A program made the translations under genes and the position numbers. This document shows positions 48,181 to 59,116 of a DNA stretch of 64,000 nucleotides, piece after piece. The stretch is taken from assembly GCA_951799425.1 (NCBI GenBank), contig OX637398.1, forward strand, positions 17,866,270 through 17,930,269, written 5' to 3'. The stretch is from Ilex aquifolium. Lineage: Eukaryota; Streptophyta; Magnoliopsida; Aquifoliales; Aquifoliaceae. The notes beneath the pieces were generated by a model, which was given only the letters and a program-made list of their open reading frames with translations, was not told the origin of the DNA and did no database searches. Within the stretch, counting starts at the first letter, position 1. The number at the start of each line of letters is the position of its first letter.

Positions 48181-49438
48181 CAGCAAAAAGGGTTCGAAGA
48201 TACCAATTATCACATTTGAAGGAAGAGATGTCATAATCGTGGATAATTTTACAAACATAAAGATAAATGTATAACACCGATGGGATGCACTAGTGACGTA
48301 CATGTATCACCTTTGAGTGTGAGTTTTACCATAATTATGGATAAATTTACATGTTTAGAGGAGAATTTATGACTGTTTTGGTTAAAATTACTAAAATTAT
48401 GGGTAAGACTATGAGGATTAAGAATAAATTTACGTTAAAAGTATGTTAAGTTAAAACTGTGGTGGATAAATTTATTGCAATTGGTGTTAGGTTACGATAT
48501 CAAAAGAAAAATTTACTATAATTCAGGGTTAAATACAACAATTGTGGGGAGGATTACTAGTATATAAGACAATTTTACCTTTAATTTGGTTAATTTTACA
48601 ATAATCGTAAGTAATTTTACAAACATAAAGGTAAATGTATGACACCAGTGGGATGCACTAGTGATGTATTTACGACAAATGAGTTTAAAAATGTCAATCA
48701 ATACTTTTACCACCATATTGATTACATTTAATATCGTTAAGAATCGTATTACAACAGTTATGATAAGATTTATCATAACTGTGTGTAATTTACCACAATT
48801 TAGGGTCCATTCACCACCTTTGAGGATGAGTTTACCACAATTGCGGATAAATTTACAAGTTTAGACGAGAATTTATAATTTTTTTTTATGACTATGACAG
48901 CTTTGGGCAACAACTTTGGGTAACATTATGAAGATAAATGGTGAATTTACCACAGAAGTAGGTTAAGTTAAAACCATAGTGGATGAATTTACCACAATTG
49001 TGGTAACATTACAACATCAAAAGGAAAATTGACTACAATTTAGGGTTAAGTTAGAATGATTATGGATAAGGTTATTAGTATATAAACCAATTTTACTTTC
49101 ATGTTAGTTAATATTACGATAACCATGGATAATAATACAAATTTAAATGTAATTTTACAACATTGGTGGGGTGCACTAGTGTCGTATTTACGTCAAATGT
49201 GGTGAAAGGTGTCATTCATACTTTTAGGACCATATTGCTAGGATTTAATATCATTAAAAATAATATTACCACTGTTGTGATAAGGTTTACAAGAACTATG
49301 GGTAATTTCCCACAACTAAGGGTAGATTTACCACCTTTGAAAATGAGTTTACAACAATCATGGATAAATTTACAAGTTAGAGGAGAATTTATGACTTCTT
49401 TAGTTAAAATTATGACAATTTTGGGCAATGTATACTAG
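48181..49438. repeat. Three diverged tandem copies of a ~0.5 kb AT-rich unit
   Basis: The phrase GATGCACTAGTG (or GGTGCACTAGTG) marks the copies at 48284, 48652 and 49170. It is followed each time in the same order by GAGTTTACCACAATTGCGG-like, GATAAATTTAC-AAGTTTAGA-GGAGAATTTATGA-like and GGTTAAGTTA-like phrases. The first copy lacks an internal part (spacing 368 versus 518 bp). Unit sequence is rich in TTTAC and CACAATTGTGGTAA-like inverted motifs. No gene seen. Confidence 0.8.
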
Positions 49439-49700
49439 TAACTTTACTCATAACCGTGGTAAGTTTACTCATAACTGTGATAAATTTACACACAACTGTG
49501 ATAACTTTAACCAAAGTAGTTATAAATTTGTCCAACATAGTAGTAACTTTACCTACAATGGTGATAAATTTACCACAATTGTGTTGACTTTAACCAAAAT
49601 AGTTGTAAATTTGTGTCATATAATAATAACTTTACCCACAACTATAGAAATTTTATCCACAATTGTGATAACTTTAACCAAAATAATTGATGTATACTAA
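49439..49700. repeat. Minisatellite of ~20-22 bp degenerate units
   Basis: Repeated phrases such as TAACTTTACTCATAACTGTG, GATAAATTTACCACAATTGTG and TAACTTTAACCAAAATAGTT, in loose tandem order. Similar in composition to the larger units just before it. Confidence 0.75.
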
Positions 49701-51086
49701 TGCATTATTTACTTGAACTCTATATAATAATTGGCTGGTCCCAAACTATTATAGTTGTTTGGTCCCAAACTCTATATGTTGCCAAACTAGTATAGTTGTC
49801 AGATTCAAAACTCTATCTATTGTGAAAATCTATGTATTGCCAAATTAGTTTAATTGTCCAATACCAAACTCTATGTATTGTCAAACAAGTATAGTTGTCA
49901 CTTTGTGTATTGTCAAACTAGAGTAGCTGTCAGTGTTAAATGATCTAATCTATAAGTTATAACTCAAGCTGTCACGTTGTTCACAAGAATTTTTAATGTG
50001 AAATATATCAAGTAGATAATATGAATGGCAAAACCAAAATATATATGGATAAGGTTATTAGTATATATCTTTAGCATAAGGTTTAGTATATAAAAATTTA
50101 ATAACTAATTTTACATCGAAGCCAATTATTCACAAAATGCATTTATATAGACTCGTAAATAAATGAATTATTAATAAGCTTAGAAGAAGAAAATATTTTG
50201 CTTTTTCTGGCGGATAGACTACATATTTTGCATTTCCACTACCACAAAAATTTTGACTCTTTCATAGTTGATCTTACTTACAGGGATTTGATTCATCCAG
50301 AATTTTTAATTTAGAATAAATTTAAATTTACCAAATGTGAAAAACTTTAGAATAAGTAATATTTAGTTGTCTTAAGTTCTTTGATAACAAGATAAACATC
50401 CCAAATGGAGTTTGAGACCTACATTAAACTAAAATAACTTGGGTAAAATTGAACCCTAAGCCTACATTAATTGAATGCCAAATCTGTGGGAGAGCAATCC
50501 TAACACAGCTAAACTTCTGTTTCAAGTGACACATGTACTTGAGAGCAAGGGTTGACCCTCACGCCTTAGAATCAGGGTTGCCCCTAATCTCGACTACTGA
50601 TGGCTGCTAAGGACCCCTAATAAAAAAATGATAAGGTCACCATTTAAGGTCACTAAATAAGATCCATGTAGTATTACTCAAAAAATAAATACCAAAATCT
50701 ATCAAAATATGCGACATGACTAATTACCCACAGAAAAATATCATAAAAGACTATAATTTATGTAACCAGTTATTTCCAGGGTCCTATAAATACAAGCGGC
50801 CATTTTTTTTTCTCGAAAAGTTCTTTTTTTGGTGACAAAAAATAATTCTAAGGTAGGGTTGCATAGGACACTCACTCTTACAAAGTAAATTCTGAATACC
50901 TACACTTATAGTTGTTAGTATCATACAATTAGACCTGTCAGAGTCTGGCATGACACGATTAACATATACGAATCGAAATGAATTAAGCGGATTTAGATAA
51001 GACCTTAACGGGTTCGGGGTGGTAAACGGGTTGACACGCCAGACACTTTTAATAAATGGGTCGTATTTGGGTGAGTCTTGTCAACC
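49701..51086. repeat. Right copy of the repeat DNA, part before the tandem array
   Basis: From 49757 it is colinear with 6438 onward (GTTTGGTCCCAAACTCTA...). It shows the uninterrupted state at the point where array A ends at 6437. It contains the same T-rich tract near 50805 and the same hAT-like-looking left end near 50930. No gene. Confidence 0.78.
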
Positions 51087-52216
51087 CGTTTATCACCTGT
51101 TTTCCTATTTAAATTAAATTAATAATTATAATTAAAAAATTAGCCATAATTTTTTTTAGTGACAGCCACAAAATTTTATGTGGTTGCCACAAAATATATA
51201 TATATATTGTTTTTAGTGACAACCACATAATTTTTTTTTAATTTAGTGACAACCACAAAAAATATAATAATAAATTATTTTGGATTGTAGTTTGTACTTT
51301 GTAATATGGTGTGTTATCTTTAAATGTCACATTTTTTTTTTGTGTTAGTTTGTTAGTTTTATAAAGTTATATAGCATTAGCATTTTTAAACAAATAGGTA
51401 AATGGGTATAATAGGTGGTTCGCCGTGTTTACTCGAACCTACCCAACACAAATCATTTAAAACTAAATGGGTTAAATGAGCCGTGTCGTTTTGACATCCC
51501 TACATATAATATGTGATATGTATCATTGATACGTGTTGATACATCACAGAAATGATGCATGTTACTTCAGTGTATCGATTTTGCTTCGTTCGTGCGATAT
51601 ATGACACAATGTAACCGATACAAGACGATACGTACGAGTCATCCAATACTAGGCGAAGCAAATTATTGTTATTTTTATTTTTTTGAATTTTAAACAGAAA
51701 ACAACACCATTTCACACAGAATTTTTTTTTGTAAATACTAGGCAATGAAGTGACGTCGTTTCACTATCTACGGCTTTTAAAAATTTAGAAGCATTCTTTT
51801 TTTATTTTTTCCATCGCAAGGGAAAATAGTTTGATTATTAAAAGTATCATTTTCAAGCTCTTTTAGATGTTAAAATTAAAACTCTTTAAATTTTGATATT
51901 GATAAATTATGTTAGAAACCTGGGGTATGTTTGGATTGTATCTCCAAATCCGATTTTTTGGTTTCGAGTATTAAAAAATAAGAAAACATGTTTGAATTGC
52001 GTAAGAAATATCTCTATTGTCTAAAAATTCCAAAAAGTAAAAAATTTGAAAACACCTTTAACATGTTTTTGGCTTTTTGCATAACTACGAAAATACGTGG
52101 GCTCCATTATTGTTCATTTAGAGTGCCCATGTAAAAGGCAAGAAAACATTTATCTCTCCTCCTTTGAATGGCTACCAGTCATCTCTTATCATTTCAACAT
52201 CTACCAGTCTTTCTTA

Positions 52217-52617
52217 GAGCATCTCCAGTAAAGTTTTATATTTTAACTATTCAAAAGTATAACTTTTTATATGACTTACTCACTTTTTCAATATACACCC
52301 CAACAAGTTTTTTTTTAACTTACTTCTTTTAAATATTATTTCACATATTTTGTATCTTTGTTGGGACTGTTGAGGGAGAGAAAGAATGGAAGGAAAGACA
52401 GAAAGTGGACAAGAGAGGTGGGAAAGGACATGAGGAGAGAGCAAAAATTATAAAAATATTTATCCAAGTTGCTATAGTAATGCTCTATATTTAGAGTATC
52501 ACCTAGCAAAATGATATTTTACAGCATCTGAATATATTCTGTTAGAGAATAATTTTTGACTTTGGTTAACTAAATTTTAACTATTTATGAATTTTATATG
52601 TTCTATTGGAGATGCTC
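52217..52617. mobile_element. MITE, uninterrupted copy with TTA flanks
   Basis: 401 bp. Ends GAGCATCTCC and GGAGATGCTC are inverted repeats; TTA stands on both sides (52214-52216, 52618-52620). A 3-bp TTA/TAA duplication and these ends fit PIF/Harbinger-derived Tourist-like MITEs. The interior is AT-rich with a GAGGGAGAGAAAGAATGGAA tract and has no frame. Confidence 0.82.
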
Positions 52618-52745
52618 TTAAAAGCTCTGAACATCGGCTCTCGGCTTTTTATTTGACTCGTAACCATACACATGATTTGTTGGCTTGAAATTTTTGTGGG
52701 CTTTTCTTTAAGGGGTCTAGATTTGTTCAAGAATGCAAAAAAACG

Positions 52746-53080
52746 TAGATATGTGCTTTAAATCAGTAGATCTATGTTTGAAATCATCAAATTAGTGTTA
52801 GAAATCATGTGATCTGGGTTTGGTATTTGTAGATCTGTGTTTGAAATCATCAAATCAATAGATCTGTGTTTGGTATTAGTAGATATGTGTTTGAAATCAT
52901 CAAATCAGTGTTGGAAATCATGAGATCTATGTTTTGTATTAGTAGATCTGTGTTTGAAATCATCAAATTAGTGTTAGAAAGCATCATATCTGTGTTTTGT
53001 ATTAGTAGATCTGTTTTTGAAATCATCAAATCATTGTGATCAGCTCTGCGTTTGAAATTATTCGATCAATGTTTCAAGTT
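52746..53080. repeat. Minisatellite of GATCTGTGTTTGAAATCATC-type units
   Basis: Alternating phrases GTAGATCTGTGTTTGAAATC, ATCAAATCAGTGTTAGAAAT and GATCTGTGTTTTGTATTA in a loose tandem array. Homologous blocks at 55262-55565 and 57614-57950 vary in unit number. Confidence 0.82.
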
Positions 53081-53084
53081 GTGA

Positions 53085-53609
53085 AATTCGAGAAAATTAA
53101 AACTTAATTAAAAAGGGTAAAACTGTAATTAGTTGTTACGGTACGAGTTGATAACCCAAATTTTACTACAACTTGAATGACGAAACAGACCTCACCGTCA
53201 GATTCGTATCATGAAATCTAGTTACCTATACAATTTTCATTGAATTTCGAGACAGTCTGATTTTTTACGTTTTACGATGCGATGGGTGTCGCGTGACTAA
53301 AATTATCGTGATCAAATTTTATTCACATTACTCAAAAAAATAATTTGAAATTAGCTCAATAAAAATATACTAAACTTAATGCGGGGCGAGATTTAATTGA
53401 TTCGGAATAAAATTTGACCAGTTAAAGTGGGACATGTGGTGCAACAAGGGCCAAACAAATTACAAAATATAAAAAGTGGAAAGTTTTGGGTTTTCTCCCA
53501 TTTTTCTTCCCACATGCCATCTGATAAGGAGAGATGGAGAAGAGAGAAAGAAAAGCAAAACCTCATTTCCCTCTTCCGTTTTAGATCCGCAGAGATTCAA
53601 TCGTCGGAT
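53085..53609 (+). mobile_element. Worn family A LTR 5' piece inside each tandem unit
   Basis: Phrases GAATGACGAAACAGACCTCA, GAAATCTAGTTACC and GAATTTCGAGACAGTCTGAT parallel 11670-11770 of the solo LTR, followed by a GAGATGGAGAAGAGAGAAAG tract like 12040-12075. Equivalent pieces are at about 55570-56092 and 57958-58478. Older than the array, as all units share it. Confidence 0.7.
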
Positions 53610-56092
53610 CGTTTATCACCTGTTTACCCATTTAAATAAAATTAATGTAATAATAAATTAACAATTATTTTAAAGAAATTAGCCATTTTTTTTAGTGACA
53701 GCCACAAAAAAATTTCTATAAATTGTTTTTAGGGACAGCCACATAATTTGTTTTTTAATTTAGTGACAACCCCAGAAATTATAATAATAAATTATTCTGG
53801 ATTGTAGTTTGTACTTTGTAATATGGCGTGTTATCTTTAAATATCACATTTTTTTTGTTAGTTTGTTAGTTTTATAAAGTCATATAGCATTTTTAAACAA
53901 ACAGGTGAATGGGTCTAATAGGTGGTTTGTCGTGTTTACTCGAACCTACCCAACACAAATCATTTAAAACTAAATGGTTTAAATGAGCCGTGTCCTTTTT
54001 GACATCCCAACGTATAATATGTGGTATGTATCATTGATACGTGTTGATACATCACAGAAATGATGATTGTTACTTCAGTGTATCGGTTTTGCTTCGTTCG
54101 TGCGATATATGACACAATATAACCGATACAAGACGATACGTACGAGTCTTCCGATACAAGGCGAAACAGATTATTTTTATTTTTATTTTTTTGAATTTTA
54201 AACAGAAAACAACACCATTTCACACAGAAAAACAATTTTTGTAAATACTAGGCAATGAAGTGACATCGTTTCACTATCTACGGCTTTTCAAAATTTAGAA
54301 GCGTTCTTTTTTTATTTGTTCCGTCACAAGGGAAAATAGTTTGATTATTAAAAGTATCATTGTCAAGCTCTTTTAGATGTGAAAATAAAAACTCTTTAAA
54401 TTTTGATATTGATAAATTATGTTAGAAACCTGGGGTATGTTTGGATTGTATCTCCAAATCCGATTTTTTGGTTTCGAGTATTAAAAAATAAGAAAACATG
54501 TTTGAATTGAGTAAGAAATATCTATGTTGTCTAAAAATTGCAAAAAGTAAAAAATTTGAAAGCACCTTTAACATGTTTTTGGCTTTTTGCATAACAACGA
54601 AAATACATGGGCTCCATTATTGTTCATTTAGAGTGCCCATGTAAAACGCAAGAAAACATTTATCTCTCCTCCTTTGAATGGCTACCAGTCATCTCTCCTC
54701 ATTTCAACATCTACCAGTCTTTCATAGAGCATCTCCAATAAATTTTTATATTTTAACTATTCAAAAGTATAACTTTTTATATTACTTACTCACTTTTTCA
54801 ATATACACCCCAACAAGTTTTTTTTTTTTTTTTAACAAACTTCTTTTAAATATTATTTCACATATTTTATATCTTTGTTGCGACTGTTGAGGGAGAGAAA
54901 GAATGGAAGGAAAGACAGAAAGTGGACAAGAGAGGTGGGAAAGGACATGAGGAGAGAGCAAAAATTATAAAATATTTATCCAAGTTGCTATATTAATGCT
55001 CTATATTTAGAGTATCACCTAGCAAAATGATATTTTACAGCATCTGAAAATATTCTGTTAGAGCATAATTTTTGACTTTGGTTAACTAAATTTTAACTAT
55101 TTATGAAATTTATATGTTCTATTGGAGATGCTCTTACAAGCTCTGAACATCGGCTCTCGGCTTTTTATTTGACTCGTAACCATACACATGATTTGTTGGC
55201 TTGAAATTTTTGTGGGCTTTTCTTTAAGGGGTCTAGATTTGTTCTAGAATGCAAAAAAACGTAGATATGTGCTTGAAATCAGTAGATCTATGTTTGAAAT
55301 CATCAAATCAGTGTTAGAAATCATGTGATCTGGGTTTGGTATTTGTAGATCTGTGTTTGAAATCATCAAATCAATAGATCTGTGTTTGGTATTAGTAGAT
55401 ATGTGTTTGAAATCATCAAACTAGTGTTGGAAATCATCAGATCTATGTTTTGTATTAGTAGTTCTTTGTTTGAAATCATCAAATCAGTGTTAGAAACCGT
55501 CTTATCGGTGTTTTGTATTAGTAGATCTGTGTTTGAAATTATTAGATCAATGTTTGAAGTTGTGAAATCCGAGAAAATTAAAACTAAATTAAAAAGGGTA
55601 AAACAGTAATTAATTGTTACGGTACGAGTTGATAACCCGAATTTTACTACAACTTGAATGACGAAACAGACCTCACCGTCAAATTCTTATCGTGAAATCT
55701 TGTTACCTAGACAATTTTGCATTGAATTTCGAGACAGTTTGATTTTTTAAGTTTTACGATGCGATGGGTGTCGCGTGACTAAAATTATCGTGATCAAATT
55801 TTATTCACAGGACTCAAAAAAATAATCTAAAATTAGTTCAATAAAAATATACAAAACTTCATGCGGGACGAGATTTAATTGATTCGGAATAAAATTTGAC
55901 CAGTTAAAGTGGGACATGTGGCGCAACAAGGGCCAAACAAATTACAAAATATAAAAAAGGGAAAGTTTTGGGTTTTCTCCCATTTTTCTTCGCACATGCC
56001 ATCCGGTAAGGAGAGATGGAGAAGAGAGAAAGGAAAGACAAAACCTCCTTTCCCTCTTCCGTTTTAGATCCGCAGAGATTCAATCGTCGGAT
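53610..56092 (+). repeat. Tandem array unit II (2.48 kb)
   Basis: Same order of parts as unit I: MITE 54727-55133, minisatellite 55262-55565, LTR piece about 55570-56092. Several percent diverged from its neighbours, so the array is not recent. Confidence 0.88.
54727..55133. mobile_element. MITE copy in unit II
   Basis: Same inverted ends as 52217-52617, with left flank ATA and right flank TTA. It was copied with the tandem unit, not by separate insertion. Confidence 0.78.
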
Positions 56093-58478
56093 TGTTTACC
56101 ACCTGTTTACCAATTTAAATAAAATTAATATAATATTAAATTAATAATTATTTTAAAGAAATTAGCCATTTTTTTTAAGTGACAGCCACAAAAAAAATAT
56201 CTATAAATTATTTTTAGTGACAGCCACATAATTTGTTTTTTAATTTAGTGACAACCACATAAATTATAATAATAAATTATTTTGGATTGTAGTTTGTACT
56301 TTGTAATATGGCGTGTTATCTTTAAATATCACATTTTTTTTGTTAGTTTGTTAGTTTTATAACATTTTTAAACAAACAGGTGAATGGGTCTAATAGGTGG
56401 TTTGTCGTGTGTACTCGAACCTACCCAACACAAATCATTTAAAAATAAACGGAGCCGTGTCGTTTTGAAATCCCTACGTATAATATGTGATATGTATCAT
56501 TGATACGTGTTGATACATCACAGAAATGATGCATGTTACATCAGCGTATCGCTTTTGCTTCGTTCGTGCGATATAGGACACAATATAACAGATACAAGAC
56601 GATACGTACGAGTCATCCGATACAAGGCAAAACAGATTATTGTTACTTTTATTTTTTTGAATTTTAAACAGAAAACAACACCATTTCACATAGAAATAAT
56701 TTGATTATTAAAAGTATCATTTTCAAGCTCTTTTAGATGTTAAAATTAAAACTCTTTAAATTTTTATATTGATAAATTATGTTAGAAACCTGGGGTATGT
56801 TTGGATTGTATCTCCAAATCCGATTTTTTGGTTTCGAGTGTTAAAAAATAAGAAAAGATGTTTGAATTGCGTAAGAAATATCTCTGTTGTCGAAAAATTC
56901 CAAAAAGTAAAAAATTTGAAAATACCTTTAACATGTTTTTGGCTTTTTGCATAACAACGAAAATACGTGGACTCCATTATTGTTCATTTAGAGTGCCCAC
57001 GTAAAAGGCAAGAAAACATTTATCTCTCCTCCTTTGAATTGCTACCAGTCATCTCTTCGCATTTCAACATCTACCAGTCTTTCTTAGAGCATCTCCAATA
57101 AAGTTTTATATTTTAACTATTCAAAAGTATAACTTTTTATATTACTTACTCACTTTTTCAATATACACCCCAACAAGTTTTTTTTTTAACTAACTTCTTT
57201 TAGTTATTATTTCACATATTTTGTATCTTTGTTGGGACTGTTGAGGGAGAGAAAGAATGGAAGGAAAGACAGAAAGTGGACAAGAGAGGTGGGAAAGGAC
57301 ATGAGGAGAGAGCAAAAATTATAAAATATTTATCCAAGTTGCTATAGTAATGCTCTATATTTAGAGTATCACCTAGCAAAATGATATTTTACAGCATCTG
57401 AACATATTCTGTTAGAGCATAATTTTTTCTTTGGTTAACTAAATTTTAACTATTTATGAATTTTTTATGTTCTATTGAGATGCTCATACAAACTCCGAAC
57501 ATCGGCTCTTGGTTTTTTATTTGACTCGTAACCATACACAAGATTTGTTGGCTTGAAATTTTTGTGGGCTTTTCTTTTAGGGGTCTAGATTTGTTCTAGA
57601 ACGCAAAAAATCGTAGATATGTGCTTGAAATCAGTAGATCTATGTTTGAAATCATCAAATCAGTGTTAGAAATCATCAGATCTGGGTTTGGTATTTGTAG
57701 ATCTGCATTAGAAATCATCAAATCAACAGATATGTGTTTGGTATTAGTAGATATGTGTTTGAAATCATCAAATCAGTGTTGGAAATCATGAGATCTATGT
57801 TTTGTATTAGTAGATCTATGTTTAAAATCATCAAATCAGTGTTAGAAACCATCATATCTGTGTTTTGTATTCGTAGATCAGTGTTTGAAATCATCAAATC
57901 ATTGTCATCAGCTCGGCGTTTGAAATTATTAGATCAATGTTAGAGGTTGTGAAATCCGAGAAAATTAAAACTTAATTAAAAAGGGTAAAACTGTAATTAG
58001 TTGTTATGGTACGAGTTGATAACCCAAATTTTACTACAACTTGAATGACGAAACAGACCTCACCGTCAAATTCGTATCGTGAAATCTAGTTACCTAGACA
58101 ATTTTCATTGAATTTCGAGACAGTTTGATTTTTTAAGTTTTATGATGCGATGGGTGTCGCATGACTAAAATTATCGTGATCAAATTTTATTCACAGGACT
58201 CAAAAAAAAAATCTAAAATTAGTTCAATAAAAATATACTAAATTTAATGCGGGGCGAGATTTAATTGATTCGGAATAAAATTTGACCAGTTAAAGTGGGA
58301 CATGTGGTGCAACAAGAGCCAAACAAATTACAAAATATAACAAGGGGAAAATTTTGGGTTTTCTCCCATTTTTCTTCCCACATGCCATCCGATAAAGAGA
58401 GAGGAAGAAGAGAGAAAGAAAAGACAAAACCTCCTTTCCCTCTTCTGTTTTAGATCCGCAGAGATTCAATCGTCGGAT
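56093..58478 (+). repeat. Tandem array unit III (2.39 kb)
   Basis: Same order: MITE 57087-57485, minisatellite 57614-57950, LTR piece about 57958-58478. A stretch of about 100 bp present in the other units near AAATACTAGGCAATGAAG is missing near 56696. Confidence 0.87.
57087..57485. mobile_element. MITE copy in unit III
   Basis: Same inverted ends, the right one slightly worn; left flank TTA, right flank ATA. Copied with the tandem unit. Confidence 0.76.
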
Positions 58479-59116
58479 CATTTATCACCTGTTTACCGAT
58501 TTAAATAAAATTAATATAATAATAAATTAATAATTATTTTAAAGAAATTAGCCATTTTTTTTAGTGACAGCCACAAAAAAATATCTATAAATTGTTTTTA
58601 GTGTCAGCCACATAATAAATTTTTTAATTTAGTGACAACCACATAAATTATAATAATAAATTATTTTGGATTGTAGTTTGTACTTTGTAATATGGCGTGT
58701 TATCTTTAAATATCACATTTTTTTTGTTAGTTTGTTAGTTTTATAAAGTTATATAGCATTTTTAAACAAACAGGTGAATGGGTCTAATAGGTGGTTTGTC
58801 GTGTTTACTCGAACCTACCCAACACAAATCATTTAAAACTGAATGGGTTAAATGAGCCGTGTCGTTTTGACATCCCTACGTATAATATTTGGCATGTATC
58901 ATTGATACGTGTTGATACATCACAGAAATGATGCTTGTTACTTCAGTGTATCGGTTTTGCTTCGGTCGTGCGATGTATGACACAATATAACCGATACAAG
59001 ACGATACGTACGAGTCTTCCTATACAAGGCGAAACAGATTATTGTTATTTTTACTTTTTTGAATTTTAAACAGAAAACAACACCATTTCACACAGAAAAA
59101 CAATTTTGGTAAATAC
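58479..59116 (+). repeat. Tandem array unit IV, partial
   Basis: First 638 bp of a further unit, stopping at AAATAC (59111-59116), where the LTR of element H begins. The rest of the array may continue beyond element H, outside the window. Confidence 0.85.

Larger units (their letters stand above)
51087..53609 (+). repeat. Tandem array unit I (2.52 kb)
   Basis: Starts CGTTTATCACCTG and ends GATTCAATCGTCGGAT. Contents in order: a segment also found at 7740-8889, a MITE (52217-52617), a minisatellite (52746-53080), and a worn plus-strand family A LTR 5' piece (53085-53609). Confidence 0.88.

Noticed and set aside
50930-51505. Possible hAT-type non-autonomous transposon (also 7608-8177)
   Set aside because: Ends look vaguely like GTCA/TGAC inverted repeats with GGGTCGTGT interiors, but neither clean terminal repeats nor an 8-bp duplication could be shown.
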